64,000 bases of DNA. Origin: Vibrio tarriae. GTDB lineage: Bacteria > Pseudomonadota > Gammaproteobacteria > Enterobacterales > Vibrionaceae. Within the stretch, counting starts at the first letter, position 1. Every line of letters begins with the position of its first letter. This document shows, in pieces, positions 1-10,915 of this stretch. A model generated the notes under the pieces. That model saw only the letters and a list, made by a program, of their open reading frames with translations. It was not told where the DNA came from and searched no databases. The stretch covers positions 2,666,001-2,730,000 of the forward strand of contig NZ_CP022353.1 in the NCBI RefSeq assembly GCF_002216685.1. Direction: 5' to 3'. Both the position numbers and the translations under genes were made by a program.

Positions 1-298
1 TTTCCCAACCGATGAACCCGTAAGAATCGGCCACTAGTTTGCCAAACAAACCACCACGACGATAATGACGCAACGCACCTTGTGTCTGTTGCAACTGTAC
101 AAACCACGTGGTGCCTCGCCCTGTCGCGCTTCCGAGCACTTTACCGTTTTGCTGCCAAAACTCGGGGTTACAACATTGACTTGGGTCTTCATGCAAAAGC
201 GCGTCGTCAAACCAAACTTTCTGCTGCGCGTCGTTGAACGTCTGTATCAAGGGGCGATTCCTATCGTTATCCGGTAGTTTTGCAGTTTTGCTCTGCAT
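1..298 (-). CDS. kdkA: 3-deoxy-D-manno-octulosonic acid (Kdo) kinase, N-terminal part (cut by window edge)
   Basis: Reading the minus strand from an ATG at 298 gives 99 codons without a stop before the window ends. The translation contains GRGTTWFVQ and then LRHYRRGGLFGKLV followed by a GWE motif, the N-terminal signature of KdkA, the kinase that phosphorylates the single Kdo of the Vibrio/Haemophilus LPS inner core. It is divergent from the glycosyltransferase starting at 384, so the interval 299-383 should hold both promoters. Family assignment is from motif memory; only about 40 percent of the protein is visible. Confidence 0.85.
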   Translation of the reverse strand, partial: MQSKTAKLPDNDRNRPLIQTFNDAQQKVWFDDALLHEDPSQCCNPEFWQQNGKVLGSATGRGTTWFVQLQQTQGALRHYRRGGLFGKLVADSYGFIGWE

Positions 299-383
299 CT
301 GGCGTGCTGCATTTTACATTTTCTGGTCAGCTCTGCATAATTCTGGCTCAATTATCGAATAGTTTTATCGAATAGGCTTGGCT

Positions 384-1451
384 ATGGCATTGTTTCAATC
401 AGCCCCACACTCCCTCTGTATCCTGCGTTTATCGGCGATTGGTGATGTCTGTAATACGATAGCTGCCGTACAAGCGATTCAACGCCAATGGCCGCAAACA
501 CGCATCACTTGGGTGACGGGTAAACTGGAAGCAGAACTTATCCAATCTCTGCCCGATATTCAGGTCATCGTGTTTGATAAAAAACTCGGATGGCGTGCTT
601 ATACTCAGCTTTGGCAGCAATTAAAGTCTGAGCGTTTTGATGCGCTGCTGCACATGCAGTACGCTTTTCGCGCCAGCATTGCGACTTTGGGGATCAAAGC
701 TCGCTATAAACTGGGTTTTGATGCGGCGCGCAGCCAAGATTTTCAAACTTGGTTTACCAATGTCAAAGTTCCCTCACCGGACAAAATGCACGTCTTAGAT
801 GGTTTATTGGCGTTTGTTGAGCACTTAGGTATTCGCGATATTGAGCCTAAGTGGTCACTCACCTGCCAACCTGACGATCTGACATGGGCTGAGGCGCAGT
901 TTCAGCCCGAGCAGCCTCGCTTAGTTGTGGTGCCCGGAGCAAGCAAAGCTTATAAGAATTGGACGGTAGAGGGCTATGCAGCAGTTATTGAACATGCCCA
1001 ACAACAAGGCTGGCAAGTGATCTTGGCCGGAAGCCCAGCACAAGTTGAGCGCGATCTGGCCGCGCAAGTGGAGCAAGCACTCGCTCACCCCGTCTTAAAC
1101 TTGGTGGGAAAAAGCACGCTGCAACAGATGCTCGCACTGCTCGCAAAGGCAGATTTGGTGATCGCCCCCGATACAGGCCCTGCGCATATGGCTAATGCCA
1201 TGCATACACCAATCATTGGTCTCTACGCTCACCATAATCCTGAGCGCACAGGTCCATACCATTATCGCCACTATGTTGTTTCCGCTTACCAAGAAGCTTT
1301 ACTTGCGGAAACCGGTAAAACGCCGCAGCAGGTTGATTGGCGCACGCGGGTTAAAGACCCCAATGCGATGCAGCGCATCACTGCGCAACAAGTGATTGCG
1401 ATGTTTGAGCGTGCCGCTGCTGACATCATGGCCACACGGGTGAACGATTGA
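384..1451 (+). CDS. Glycosyltransferase family 9 (ADP-heptose:LPS heptosyltransferase-like)
   Basis: The protein has about 355 residues with the GT9 two-domain plan: an N-terminal CILRLSAIGDVCNT loop, and in the C-terminal half PGASKAYKNW followed by IAPDTGPAHMANA, the nucleotide-sugar site of LPS heptosyltransferases. It should act at the cytoplasmic face of the inner membrane, adding heptose to the LPS core. I prefer the ATG at 384 over an in-frame TTG two codons earlier. It lies between kdkA and a GT2 gene, and a second GT9 gene lies at 2335-3372, so the whole stretch is an LPS core locus. The exact acceptor (HepI, HepII or HepIII) cannot be read from sequence alone. Confidence 0.88.
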   Translation: MALFQSAPHSLCILRLSAIGDVCNTIAAVQAIQRQWPQTRITWVTGKLEAELIQSLPDIQVIVFDKKLGWRAYTQLWQQLKSERFDALLHMQYAFRASIATLGIKARYKLGFDAARSQDFQTWFTNVKVPSPDKMHVLDGLLAFVEHLGIRDIEPKWSLTCQPDDLTWAEAQFQPEQPRLVVVPGASKAYKNWTVEGYAAVIEHAQQQGWQVILAGSPAQVERDLAAQVEQALAHPVLNLVGKSTLQQMLALLAKADLVIAPDTGPAHMANAMHTPIIGLYAHHNPERTGPYHYRHYVVSAYQEALLAETGKTPQQVDWRTRVKDPNAMQRITAQQVIAMFERAAADIMATRVND

Positions 1452-1493
1452 CACACCTTTTATACCCAGATTTATTCGTAGCGAGGATTTTTC

Positions 1494-2273
1494 GTGAATA
1501 AACCAACGCTTGCTGTCGCATTGATAGTAAAAAATGAAGCGCGTCATCTGGATGAGTGCTTACAAACCGTGCACGACTGGGTTGATGAGATCGTAGTGCT
1601 CGATTCTGGCAGTCACGATGAAACCGAGCAGGTCGCGCATCGTTACACTGAAAAATTTTACGTGAATGCAAAGTGGCCGGGCTTTGGCCCGCAGCGCCAA
1701 TTGGCACAATCTTATGTCCAATCGGATTATGTGCTGTGGCTGGATGCCGATGAGCGAGTCACACCTGAGCTCAAGCAGAGCATTTTACAAGCCGTTGCCG
1801 CTAATAAGCCGGATACCTTGTATCAATTTGCACGCCTCAGTTGGGTGTTTGGTCGCTTTATCCGCCATAGTGGTTGGTACCCCGATCGCGTACTGCGCCT
1901 CTACCCAACTCAACTGACTCGCTACAATGGCGCATTAGTGCATGAAAAGGTACACGTTGAACCAAGCATGAAAGTCGAAACTTTAGCGGGCGATGCGATT
2001 CACTACACCTATAACGATGTGCACCACTATCTGGTGAAATCCGCGGGTTACGCCAAAGCGTGGGCGGATCAGCGTCAGGCGAAAGGCAAGAAGGCTTCCC
2101 TTTCTCAAGGCATCGTCCATGCTGTGGGCTGCTTTTTGAAAATGTATCTGCTCAAGCGCGGTTTTTTAGATGGAAAACAGGGATTTTTAATTGCACTGCT
2201 CTCTGCACACTCCACCTTTGTGAAATACGCTGATTTGTGGGCACGTGATAATGACGAGCACTACAAACGCTAA
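1494..2273 (+). CDS. Glycosyltransferase family 2, LPS core (WaaE/LgtF/KdtX-like)
   Basis: 259 residues beginning at GTG. The N-terminus has the GT-A fold start [18 protein letters not shown], the metal/nucleotide loop [10 protein letters not shown] and the DxD-like [14 protein letters not shown]. These features and the length fit the WaaE/LgtF family, which adds glucose to the first heptose of the LPS core. It starts 42 bases after the upstream GT9 gene and is probably co-transcribed with it. The pair ends at a strong hairpin at 2305-2329. Other GT2 families with longer proteins fit less well. Confidence 0.87.
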   Translation: MNKPTLAVALIVKNEARHLDECLQTVHDWVDEIVVLDSGSHDETEQVAHRYTEKFYVNAKWPGFGPQRQLAQSYVQSDYVLWLDADERVTPELKQSILQAVAANKPDTLYQFARLSWVFGRFIRHSGWYPDRVLRLYPTQLTRYNGALVHEKVHVEPSMKVETLAGDAIHYTYNDVHHYLVKSAGYAKAWADQRQAKGKKASLSQGIVHAVGCFLKMYLLKRGFLDGKQGFLIALLSAHSTFVKYADLWARDNDEHYKR

Positions 2274-2304
2274 GCGGATATCTATCGAGTAAAGTAACAA
2301 AGAC

Positions 2305-2330
2305 AAAGGGAGCCGCAGCTCCCTTTTTTA
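2305..2330 (+). terminator. Intrinsic terminator between convergent LPS genes
   Basis: GGGAGC-CGCA-GCTCCC stem followed by a run of T. It ends the + strand GT9-GT2 unit; the opposing gene stops at 2335, so it may also act weakly on the other strand. Confidence 0.85.
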
Positions 2331-2334
2331 ATGA

Positions 2335-3372
2335 TTAAAGCTGCACACTACGTAGCCAAGGCGTAAGCTCAGTCAATACGCTCTTCATATCAATCCGACT
2401 CATGTTCTCTTGGTTTGCTTTATCGTCTGCAGGCGGCGGACAAAAAGCGATGTGCTTACCTTGCGAGTTGAGTGGGCGCCAGCGCAGTGGCGTTGCTGAA
2501 CGCTTGGCTGGGAAGAATCCGACCGTAGGCACATCCAAGGCTGCCGCGATATGCAAAGGCCCTGTCGAGCCCGCGATGAAAAGCTGCGCGCACGCCAGCG
2601 AACGAGTGAAATCCACCAGCCCGTCATTTTTGGCGTACAAGGCCGCGATCACGCCTTGCTCAGCCAGCAAGCTTTGCAATTGCGCCGCTTTCTCTTCTTC
2701 ACCGGGCCCTGCGGTGAGCACCACTTGTTTGTGCTCATCCACCACGCCTGTCACTAACTCACTGTATTGCGTCAAAGAGAGATTATTCGCGGAGCCGCCA
2801 CTGCCGGCGTGGACAAAAAGCCACGCCTTAGCCGGATTAAGCTCTAGCTGCTCAGCGAGTTTGCTGCGCTGCGCCGCCAACTGCTCAGCAGGAAAGGTCA
2901 GATACGGCGCGTTCGGCTCAATAATCGGCTGGCCGATATCACGCAAAAAAGCACGTACCAAATCAAGATTATATTCGTATTCCGGCTTGGCCGATTGCGA
3001 GCGCTTTTGCTTAATGCGGTGCTGATAGAAAATCTGCGCCAATTTGGTCGCCGGCGCTAAACGGTAAGGAATGCGTGCTTTCCACACTAAGAGCGCGTTA
3101 TACATGGTCGAAAACAGGTTAATAGAAGCATCAAACTGCTGCGCTTTTAAGCTTTGCACCAACTTCTTATGCTGCGCTTTATCCGCCTGTTGGCCGGGGT
3201 CGATGATCACCGCGTCAATCCATGGACAAAGTTCTGCCAGTGCGGCGGTGTATTTCGGCACCAGCGCGGTGATATGACAATCCGGCAGAGAAGCTTTCAG
3301 CATAGCGAAACTTGGCCAAGCCAGCATAAAATCGCCAATTTTATCGTTGCGAATAACCAGTAACTTTTTCAT
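2335..3372 (-). CDS. Glycosyltransferase family 9 (heptosyltransferase-like), second copy
   Basis: 345 residues. MKKLLVIRNDKIGDFMLAWPS is the GT9 N-terminal loop; VHAGSGGSANNLS and IAGSTGPLHIAAALDVPTVGFF in the C-terminal domain form the ADP-heptose site. It is a distant paralogue of the gene at 384-1451 and is transcribed towards it. Predicted role: heptose or related sugar transfer in LPS core assembly. The start at 3372 leaves about 110 bases to the divergent coaD gene. Precise step not assignable. Confidence 0.87.
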   Translation of the reverse strand: MKKLLVIRNDKIGDFMLAWPSFAMLKASLPDCHITALVPKYTAALAELCPWIDAVIIDPGQQADKAQHKKLVQSLKAQQFDASINLFSTMYNALLVWKARIPYRLAPATKLAQIFYQHRIKQKRSQSAKPEYEYNLDLVRAFLRDIGQPIIEPNAPYLTFPAEQLAAQRSKLAEQLELNPAKAWLFVHAGSGGSANNLSLTQYSELVTGVVDEHKQVVLTAGPGEEEKAAQLQSLLAEQGVIAALYAKNDGLVDFTRSLACAQLFIAGSTGPLHIAAALDVPTVGFFPAKRSATPLRWRPLNSQGKHIAFCPPPADDKANQENMSRIDMKSVLTELTPWLRSVQL

Positions 3373-3476
3373 TGTGCTCGATAAGGTGTGAAATTTTGCA
3401 TGCTCATCATACCGACTTCATAGGTAAATGTGAGGCTTTTTGTTAGGATGAGGCCACTTCCCTGATTGATGAGTAA

Positions 3477-3977
<501 letters not shown>

Positions 3978-4010
3978 CGCTTCAAAAGGATGCAAGCTCG
4001 CATCCCTCGA

Positions 4011-4073
4011 TCCCCTTCCTACTTGAAGCTGCAGCGGTGTTGGCTACCTGCAACTCTAAGTCGTTTGGGTATA
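4011..4073. repeat. Short ERIC-type intergenic repeat (central part missing)
   Basis: These 63 bases match, in reverse complement, the two ends of the longer element at 56124-56252 (TATACCCAAACGACTT... and ...CTTCAAGTAGGAAGGGGA) but lack the central palindrome. It fills the space between coaD and mutM and abuts the mutM stop codon at 4074. Confidence 0.75.
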
Positions 4074-4883
4074 TCAATGCTGGCACTGCGGGCAGAAAAA
4101 GGTATTGCGCTGAGCAATTTTCTGCTCGCAAAGCGGCTCACCACAATTCGGGCAAGGCTGTTTGGCTTTGCCATACACTTGCAGCTCTTGCGCGAAATAG
4201 CCCGGCTTACCATCGCTTTGGGTAAAGTCTTTCAGCGTGGTGCCGCCTTGCTTAATCGCCACTTGCAGCACTTGTTTGATGTTCGCCACTAAGGTTTGCC
4301 ACTCCTCTAAGCTCAGCGAATGAGCGGGGCGCAGTGGATGGAGGCGTGATGTAAACAGCGATTCATTGGCATAGATATTCCCCACCCCCACGACCGCTGC
4401 GTTATCCATGATGAAAGCTTTTACTGCGATGCGTTTGTTGTGCGCTTTGTCCATCATATATTCAGCGTTAAAGGCTTCGGTCAGCGGCTCAGGCCCCAAA
4501 CGCCCGAGCACTTCATGGCTCTCATCAGGCGCACACCATAACCAAGCCCCGAAGCGGCGCGGATCGTTATAGCGCAGCCGTTTGCCGCTGGTCATCACCA
4601 GATCCACATGATCGTGTTTCGCAGCAGGAAAATCGCCATCCAAAATACGCAGCGAGCCAGACATACCCAAATGCACAATCGCACTGCCGACGGCGGTTTC
4701 AATAATAAGATATTTAGCGCGGCGATGAATCGCGAGAATAGTCTGCCCTTCAAGCTGTTTCAGCTCTTGAGGGATCGGCCAGCGCAACTTGGGCGTACGT
4801 AACACTAAGGATTGAATCGTGCCGCCGACCAAATGTGGGGAGATCCCTAAACGGCTGACTTCAACTTCAGGTAATTCAGGCAT
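4074..4883 (-). CDS. mutM: Formamidopyrimidine-DNA glycosylase (Fpg/MutM)
   Basis: 269 residues. MPELPEVEV supplies the catalytic Pro2 and Glu3, the interior holds the helix-two-turn-helix (NIYANESLF), and the C-terminus has a four-cysteine zinc finger (CPNC...CPQC). The enzyme excises 8-oxoguanine and formamidopyrimidines and nicks the DNA by beta/delta elimination. It lies 9 bases downstream of the gene at 4893-5381 and is probably co-transcribed with it. Its stop is immediately next to a short ERIC-like repeat. Confidence 0.97.
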   Translation of the reverse strand: MPELPEVEVSRLGISPHLVGGTIQSLVLRTPKLRWPIPQELKQLEGQTILAIHRRAKYLIIETAVGSAIVHLGMSGSLRILDGDFPAAKHDHVDLVMTSGKRLRYNDPRRFGAWLWCAPDESHEVLGRLGPEPLTEAFNAEYMMDKAHNKRIAVKAFIMDNAAVVGVGNIYANESLFTSRLHPLRPAHSLSLEEWQTLVANIKQVLQVAIKQGGTTLKDFTQSDGKPGYFAQELQVYGKAKQPCPNCGEPLCEQKIAQRNTFFCPQCQH

Positions 4884-4892
4884 GACAACCTC

Positions 4893-5381
4893 TTACAATG
4901 GCGCAGGGAATAGATAACTCGCTTCGGCCGAGACCGCAATCCAACGATCTTGCCAGTTTTTTAGCAACCAAAATTGTGGGGTTTGATAGAAGGTGATCCT
5001 TTGTGGCTCTTCGCGATCGGCATACCACACTTCTATCGTTTGTGCGTTTGGCAACGTAGGTTGCAGGGCACGATACGTCGCCTCATCCACTTCTGTCCCA
5101 GTGAGTGCATGCCAACGCTGCACTAATTCTTGCCCATCAACACTCAACTCAGGCTCCGACTGCCACTCTTCGCGGCTTTTTTCTAATGAAAACGCAGGGA
5201 AATGCAACGCCTGTAAGGTGGCGTCTGTTCTCAGTAAGCTTGGAAACTGGCTCGCAGGATCGGGCAATAAATAGCTTTTAATCACGGTCGGCAGATTAAT
5301 CACCGCGATAAAAGCAATCACAGACAAAATCAGAATGTTGTTCCAACGGCGACGTCGATTGGGAGAAACGCGCATAATCAC
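4893..5381 (-). CDS. Conserved membrane-anchored hypothetical protein
   Basis: 162 residues with a short basic start (RVSPNRRRRWN), one membrane segment at about residues 15-38 and an exported-looking C-terminal domain without recognised catalytic motifs. I do not know its function; at this position V. cholerae carries a hypothetical gene (VC0220 as I recall). The 9-base gap to mutM suggests one transcript. Confidence 0.7.
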   Translation of the reverse strand: MIMRVSPNRRRRWNNILILSVIAFIAVINLPTVIKSYLLPDPASQFPSLLRTDATLQALHFPAFSLEKSREEWQSEPELSVDGQELVQRWHALTGTEVDEATYRALQPTLPNAQTIEVWYADREEPQRITFYQTPQFWLLKNWQDRWIAVSAEASYLFPAPL

Positions 5382-5437
5382 TCCTTGCGATAAGCAAACG
5401 TTTTGAGATTAACAAAGTGCTTAGTGAGATCCTAGTC

Positions 5438-5482
5438 ATCCCCTTGCTACTTGAAGCTGCAACACCAAGTAGTTTGAGTATA
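5438..5482. repeat. Very short ERIC-type repeat ends
   Basis: ATCCCCTTGCTACTTGAAGC followed by AAGTAGTTTGAGTATA resembles the joined termini of the elements at 4011-4073 and 56124-56252, about 45 bases long. It lies in the divergent-free spacer between rpmG and the 4893-5381 gene. Confidence 0.6.
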
Positions 5483-5542
5483 AGAGGAGCTCTATACCTT
5501 GGCCTTTCTGTTATTGGCAGCCAAAACCCAAATAACAGGCAG

Positions 5543-5573
5543 AAAAAAACCCAACCAAAGGCTGGGTTTTTTT
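5543..5573 (-). terminator. Intrinsic terminator of rpmB-rpmG
   Basis: Inverted repeat AACCCAACC / GGCTGGGTT flanked by A and T runs, 28 bases past the rpmG stop. On the minus strand it is a GC stem followed by seven T. Confidence 0.85.
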
Positions 5574-5601
5574 ACAACACTGTAAACAAGAGCTAAATCA
5601 A

Positions 5602-5769
5602 TTACTTGATTTTTGCTTCTTTGTACACAACGTGCTGGCGAACTACAGGATCATATTTCTTGATCTCGAACTTGCCAGGCATATTGCGCTTGTTCTTATC
5701 AGTGGTGTAGAAGTGACCTGTACCTGCAGATGATACTAGGCGGATTTTTTCGCGAATGCCTTTAGCCAT
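5602..5769 (-). CDS. rpmG: 50S ribosomal protein L33
   Basis: 55 residues from the ATG at 5769: [20 protein letters not shown] at the N-terminus and a lysine-rich tail ending EAKIK. This is the cysteine-free (zinc-independent) form of L33, a large-subunit protein. It lies 13 bases downstream of rpmB, the conserved rpmB-rpmG operon, and is followed by a terminator at 5543-5573. Confidence 0.97.
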   Translation of the reverse strand: MAKGIREKIRLVSSAGTGHFYTTDKNKRNMPGKFEIKKYDPVVRQHVVYKEAKIK

Positions 5770-5782
5770 TGCTCAATTCCTC

Positions 5783-6019
5783 TTAAACGTTTTCGCCACG
5801 TGCACGGATCTCTACAAGAACAGCATCGATGCCTTTCTTGTCGATGATACGCATACCTTTAGCAGTTAGACGTAGTTTAACAAAACGTTTTTCGCTCTCT
5901 ACCCAGAAACGATGAGTTTGTAGGTTCGGCAGAAAACGACGCTTAGTAGCATTTTTTGCGTGTGAGCGGTTGTTACCAACTGCAGGACGCTTACCAGTTA
6001 CTTGGCATACTCGTGACAT
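5783..6019 (-). CDS. rpmB: 50S ribosomal protein L28
   Basis: 78 residues if started at the ATG at 6019 ([12 protein letters not shown]), which is the conserved L28 start; an in-frame ATG five codons upstream would add an atypical extension. The motifs [16 protein letters not shown] and [13 protein letters not shown] are typical. First gene of the rpmB-rpmG operon; the promoter must lie in 6020-6250. Confidence 0.97.
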
Positions 6020-6313
6020 GAATGTCTTCTCCAAATCGTTTCAGCTCGATATCAACCTTGGTGGCCGAACCTCTCTCTTTCCAAAATCAGAAGTTGAGGT
6101 TAAAAACCGTTATGGAATACCCATACAAGGCTATCAAAGGTCGCGCATTATACTAACTTGCCGCACATTGCTCAAGACCCGAACAGATCCTTTTCGCAGG
6201 ATTTGCTGATCTTTTTACGGTGCGAGCTGAATCAGGGTTAAAAAATGTCGGGGCATATTAGCAGATTCTCGCTAACTCACAAGCTTAAAAATGCCGCAAA
6301 CCATAAGTGTTGA

Positions 6314-6988
6314 CTATATCCAGCCACGTTCAGCAAAAGAGACCACTTCCCCATCACCGACGACAAAATGATCCAGCACACGAATCTCAACCAAACCGAG
6401 TGCATCACGCAGGCGATCGGTGATCCTTCGATCGGCTTGACTCGGTTCCGCGACACCGGATGGGTGGTTGTGTGCCAGTATTACCGCAGCGGCATTATGG
6501 TGCAGCGCCCGCTTAACCACTTCCCGTGGGTAAACGCTCGCCGCATCAATCGTCCCTTCAAATAAAATCTCATCACGAATGACACGATGTTGGTTATCCA
6601 AAAACAATATATAGAAGGCTTCTCGTTGGCGATCGCGCAAAACGCTCGATAAATAAAGTTTGGTTTGCTGCGGACTGGTGAGTGCATCACCGCGCTTTAA
6701 GGTTTCAGCGAGATAACGCTGCGTCATCTCCAATACCGCTTGTAACTGGACAAATTTGGCTTCGCCCAACCCTTTGTGGCGACAAAACTGCTCCTTGGAG
6801 GCGCAGAACAGTGCGCGCAGTGATCCAAAATCGCGCAGCAGCAGATCCGCCAAGGCGAGCACATTCATACCATGCGTGCCTGTACGTAGGAAAATCGCCA
6901 GCAATTCCGCATCACTTAATGATTGCGGGCCGCGTTGCAGCAATTTTTCGCGCGGCATCGATTCGGTGGGTAACTCTTTCAGACTCAT
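6314..6988 (-). CDS. radC: RadC/JAB-domain protein (UPF0758), full length
   Basis: 224 residues. The N-terminal helix-hairpin-helix region ([19 protein letters not shown]) is followed by the JAMM metal site: [20 protein letters not shown]. This is the standard chromosomal RadC, named for DNA repair although its biochemical role is not settled. A shorter RadC paralogue without the HhH region is in the island at 20488-20961. It lies between rpmB and a methyl-accepting chemotaxis gene, on the same strand as both. Confidence 0.93.
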   Translation of the reverse strand: MSLKELPTESMPREKLLQRGPQSLSDAELLAIFLRTGTHGMNVLALADLLLRDFGSLRALFCASKEQFCRHKGLGEAKFVQLQAVLEMTQRYLAETLKRGDALTSPQQTKLYLSSVLRDRQREAFYILFLDNQHRVIRDEILFEGTIDAASVYPREVVKRALHHNAAAVILAHNHPSGVAEPSQADRRITDRLRDALGLVEIRVLDHFVVGDGEVVSFAERGWI

Positions 6989-7099
6989 CTCTTTTCTCGG
7001 CGTCGGTTTTGCTTACTCAAGCCAGAGAAAAGGAAGGGCCGCAAGCGGCCCTTCTCAAGTTTCGAATCACCTCAAGCGGCGATGCAATTTCACTGTTGA

Positions 7100-8794
7100 T
7101 TAAAGCTTAAAATGCCCAACCAAAGTGCCCATCTGTTGCCCAGAATGGGACAAACTTGCGCTCACGCTTTCGGTCTGTTTAAAGCTTTCACTGAGTTCAT
7201 TGACGATCTGCTGAATCGCGACCAGATTTTGGTTGATGTCTTCTGCTACGGCGCTTTGCTGCTCAGCCGCAGAAGCCGTCTGAATACCCATATCATGAAT
7301 TAGGCTTACCGCTTTGGAGATCCCCGCTAAGCTCTCTTTAATCTGCACCGATTCCAGCGCGGTTTTCTCACCACACTCTTGGCTGATGTTCATGCTCTGC
7401 ACCGCTTTACTGACCCCTTGGTGCAGCGCATTGAGCATTTCACCAATCTCTTTAGTGCTATTTTGAGTACGACTCGCCAGTGAGCGTACTTCATCGGCCA
7501 CCACAGCAAAGCCGCGCCCCTGTTCACCCGCTCGCGCCGCTTCAATCGCCGCATTCAGTGCCAGTAAATTGGTTTGCTCAGCAATATCGCCAATCACTTT
7601 CAGCACTTGGGTGATCTTCGCCGCCTGTTGGCTGAGATCGCCTACCGCGGCAGAGGTTTGGTTCACTTCGTTGACCAACTCACCAATCCCATCAATCGCC
7701 AGATTCACCTCTTTCTGCGCGACAGCAATTTGGCTGTTAGCGGATTCAATCGCTTGCGCGGTCGAGTAAGTGTTGCTCGCCACTTCGCGCGCCGTGGCGC
7801 TCATTTCAGTCACCGCGGCGACAACTTTATCGGTCTCTAAACAGTGACCATCCATCTTATGGCTGGCTTGCGAGGTTTGTTGATCCAACTCCTGCGCAGC
7901 CGCTTCGACCGTATTGGCCGAGGCGCGGATATCGGTCATGAGCGGATGCAGCTTATCCATAAAGGCGTTAAACGCTTTCGCCACATCGCCAATCTCATCT
8001 TGGCTCTCAACTTTAATCCGCGCGGTTAAATCGCCGCCACCCGCAGCCACCGCCTGTAATGAACTCACCACATGTTGCAGTGGTGCAATGCCGCGAGACA
8101 CCAAAACACTCACCGCAATAATAGTGAACACTAAACCGACAACCGAAAGCCCAATCGCGGAGATCATTTGATCGTAGAGATCCGCCTCGCGCTGCGCGCG
8201 AAACTCTGCCACTTGGGTATCGACATCATCAATATAGATGCCCGTCCCCAATACCCAATCCCATTTTGGTAGGTATTCGGCATAACCCAGTTTCGGCGCT
8301 TGAGCATTAATCGTCGGTTTGTGCCAAGAGAAATAGAGGAATCCATCGCCCGTTTTTGAGGCATCAATTAAACCAGCAATCACCGCCACACCATTTTCAT
8401 CTTTCATGCCGTAGAGGTTTTTGCCTTCTAATTCAGGCTTAATCGCATGTAGGGTATTGACCCCTTGTGAGTCGTAAGCAAAGAAATAGCCATCGCTGTC
8501 AAAACGCATCGCTTTGAGGATTTGTTTGGCTTGCGCTTGGTTTTCACCGGCTTTATCACTCTCATATAAAGGTTTCACCGCAGTCACCCCCATCATGAGA
8601 TAGGCTTGCAGCTCTTTTTTCTTGGCATCAATCAGATCGGTGCGGTAGTTTTCTAGCTCTTTTTGTAAGGTAGATAACCCACTCTGATAATTCACCGCCA
8701 TGACCAAGGCGGTAATGACGATCAGAGGAATGACCGTCAATAGCAGTAATTTGGTACGGCTTCGTAGAGAAGACAGCATAAGATTCCCTTTCAT
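7100..8794 (-). CDS. Methyl-accepting chemotaxis protein with single Cache sensor
   Basis: 564 residues. A membrane segment at about 13-33, a periplasmic Cache-type sensor ([20 protein letters not shown] and the [11 protein letters not shown] end) to about 190, a second membrane segment (about 207-230), HAMP, then the MCP signalling hairpin with the conserved [20 protein letters not shown] tip. The sensor belongs to the sCache_2 type, often binding small carboxylates; the ligand is not known here. It should form trimers of dimers feeding CheA/CheW. Confidence 0.92.
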   Translation of the reverse strand: MKGNLMLSSLRSRTKLLLLTVIPLIVITALVMAVNYQSGLSTLQKELENYRTDLIDAKKKELQAYLMMGVTAVKPLYESDKAGENQAQAKQILKAMRFDSDGYFFAYDSQGVNTLHAIKPELEGKNLYGMKDENGVAVIAGLIDASKTGDGFLYFSWHKPTINAQAPKLGYAEYLPKWDWVLGTGIYIDDVDTQVAEFRAQREADLYDQMISAIGLSVVGLVFTIIAVSVLVSRGIAPLQHVVSSLQAVAAGGGDLTARIKVESQDEIGDVAKAFNAFMDKLHPLMTDIRASANTVEAAAQELDQQTSQASHKMDGHCLETDKVVAAVTEMSATAREVASNTYSTAQAIESANSQIAVAQKEVNLAIDGIGELVNEVNQTSAAVGDLSQQAAKITQVLKVIGDIAEQTNLLALNAAIEAARAGEQGRGFAVVADEVRSLASRTQNSTKEIGEMLNALHQGVSKAVQSMNISQECGEKTALESVQIKESLAGISKAVSLIHDMGIQTASAAEQQSAVAEDINQNLVAIQQIVNELSESFKQTESVSASLSHSGQQMGTLVGHFKL

Positions 8795-8961
8795 TATTGT
8801 TAGCTTTGTGAATGACTTATCTCATATTCATGGTCTATTGTCTGTGAAATGACCGATGCTTTGCAGCTCGACCAGTGGCGCGATGCACAGCGGCGGTTGT
8901 GACTCCAACTTTTAGCTCGAGCTGTGCTAACATAGCGCGCAGATTTTTTGAGGGATCCCAA

Positions 8962-10161
8962 ATGCAATCATTGGCAGGCAAAAAGATTCTGCTCGGTATC
9001 AGTGGCGGTATCGCAGCGTATAAGTGTGCAGAATTGACTCGTCGATTGGTGGAGCGCGGTGCGACCGTGCAAGTGGTGATGACCCACGCCGCCAAAGAAT
9101 TCATTACTCCGCTGACCATGCAGGCCGTTTCCGGACGTCCCGTATCGGATAGCTTGCTTGACCCTGCGGCAGAAGCCTCGATGGGTCATATTGAGCTCGC
9201 TAAATGGGCCGATTTGGTGCTGCTGGCCCCGGCGACTGCCGATCTCATCGCGCGCATGGCCGCTGGTATGGGCAATGATTTGCTGACCACGCTCATTCTG
9301 GCCACCAACGCGCCAGTGGCGATTGCTCCGGCCATGAATCAGCAGATGTATCGCAATATCGCGACCCAAGAAAATCTACAAACGCTTATCCGCCGTGGGT
9401 ATCTGACTTGGGGTCCTGCGGCTGGCGAACAAGCCTGTGGAGATGTCGGCCCAGGTCGTATGTTGGAGCCGATGGAGTTAGTGGCGCACTGTGAAAACTT
9501 CTTCGCCCCGAAAATTCTTGTCGGTAAACGCGTGCTGATCACTGCGGGCCCCACTCGTGAAGCGCTCGACCCAGTACGCTACATCACCAACCACAGCTCA
9601 GGCAAAATGGGCTTTGCGCTCGCCAAAGCCGCCGCGCAGCTCGGCGCTGACGTCACGCTGGTCAGCGGGCCTGTGCATCTGCCAACGCCGGTGGGCGTCA
9701 ATCGTATTGATGTGCAAAGTGGATTAGAAATGCACAGCGCAGTGATGAAAGAGGCAACCTCACACCAGATCTTTATCGCGTGCGCCGCGGTAGCCGACTA
9801 TCGCCCACAAACCGTGGCCGAACAGAAGATCAAAAAGAGCCGTGATAACGACACATTGACCATTGAGATGGTGAAAAATCCCGATATCGTGGCGTCCGTT
9901 GCGGCTCTGACTGAGAATCGACCGTTTACCGTTGGCTTTGCGGCAGAAACGCAAGATGTCGAGACCTATGCGCGTAGCAAGCTCGTGCGCAAGAATCTGG
10001 ATATGATCTGCGCTAACGACGTCTCGATTGCTGGCCAAGGCTTTAACAGCAATGACAATGCCTTGACCCTATTCTGGAAAGAAGGGCAACACAGCCTACC
10101 TTTAACCAGTAAAGACGCGCTCGCTAGCGCAGTAATGCATTTGATTCATGAGCAAATGTAG
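8962..10161 (+). CDS. coaBC: Bifunctional phosphopantothenoylcysteine decarboxylase / phosphopantothenate-cysteine ligase
   Basis: 399 residues from the ATG at 8962, preceded by AGGGA; an upstream in-frame ATG at 8875 would add a non-conserved extension. The N-terminal CoaC flavoprotein half shows [16 protein letters not shown], the active-site His in [11 protein letters not shown] and PAMNQQM. The CoaB half begins at about residue 190 ([20 protein letters not shown]). It performs two consecutive steps from 4'-phosphopantothenate to 4'-phosphopantetheine; coaD is at 3483. Confidence 0.97.
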   Translation: MQSLAGKKILLGISGGIAAYKCAELTRRLVERGATVQVVMTHAAKEFITPLTMQAVSGRPVSDSLLDPAAEASMGHIELAKWADLVLLAPATADLIARMAAGMGNDLLTTLILATNAPVAIAPAMNQQMYRNIATQENLQTLIRRGYLTWGPAAGEQACGDVGPGRMLEPMELVAHCENFFAPKILVGKRVLITAGPTREALDPVRYITNHSSGKMGFALAKAAAQLGADVTLVSGPVHLPTPVGVNRIDVQSGLEMHSAVMKEATSHQIFIACAAVADYRPQTVAEQKIKKSRDNDTLTIEMVKNPDIVASVAALTENRPFTVGFAAETQDVETYARSKLVRKNLDMICANDVSIAGQGFNSNDNALTLFWKEGQHSLPLTSKDALASAVMHLIHEQM

Positions 10162-10319
10162 GCGTTATTTTCGCCACCTACTTCAACCATTTTTATCAAC
10201 ACGCTTCGAACAACCTCTGAGCTTAGTTACACTTCAAAGGTTTCATCTTTGTCGCAGGCGCTGAGTCTGCGACGTAGTTGTTGTTCATCAGCAGTGATAA
10301 CCAAAAGGAAAAACGGGGC

Positions 10320-10910
10320 ATGGCCGGCAATAAAAAAATCAATCGACGCGAAGAAATCCTGCAAGCTCTAGCCGAGATGCTTGAATCCAATGAAGGGGCT
10401 TCACGCATCACTACCGCAAAACTCGCTAAGCAAGTTGGCGTGTCCGAAGCCGCGCTGTATCGCCATTTCCCGAGCAAAGCTCGTATGTTTGAAGGCTTGA
10501 TTGAGTTTATTGAAGAATCCTTGATGTCGCGTATCAACCGCATCTTTGATGAAGAAAAAGACACGCTCAATCGCATTCGTTTGGTGATGCAACTGCTGCT
10601 CGCCTTTGCCGAACGTAACCCGGGCTTGACACGCATTCTCTCTGGGCATGCTTTAATGTTTGAAAATGAGCGCTTGCGCGATCGCATCAATCAGTTGTTT
10701 GAACGGATTGAAACCTCTTTGCGCCAAATTCTGCGTGAACGTAAACTCCGCGAAGGCAAATCCTTCCCGGTGGATGAAAATATCCTCGCCGCGCAGCTGC
10801 TCGGTCAGGTGGAAGGCAGCTTGAATCGCTTTGTGCGTTCTGATTTCAAATACCTGCCAACCGCGAATTTTGATGAATACTGGGCGCTGCTAAGTGCACA
10901 GATTAAGTGA
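10320..10910 (+). CDS. slmA: Nucleoid occlusion factor SlmA (TetR family)
   Basis: 196 residues from the ATG at 10320 ([20 protein letters not shown]); this start has the conserved N-terminus, whereas one at 10278 does not. The TetR helix-turn-helix [31 protein letters not shown] is at residues 30-65. SlmA binds chromosomal SBS sites and blocks FtsZ assembly over the nucleoid. The next gene, lpxL, starts a few bases beyond or within its stop, suggesting cotranscription. Confidence 0.95.
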   Translation: MAGNKKINRREEILQALAEMLESNEGASRITTAKLAKQVGVSEAALYRHFPSKARMFEGLIEFIEESLMSRINRIFDEEKDTLNRIRLVMQLLLAFAERNPGLTRILSGHALMFENERLRDRINQLFERIETSLRQILRERKLREGKSFPVDENILAAQLLGQVEGSLNRFVRSDFKYLPTANFDEYWALLSAQIK

Positions 10911-10915
10911 GTACA

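Noticed and set aside
65..277. Open frame of 70 codons on the + strand
   Set aside because: The opposite strand encodes a convincing KdkA N-terminus through the same bases.
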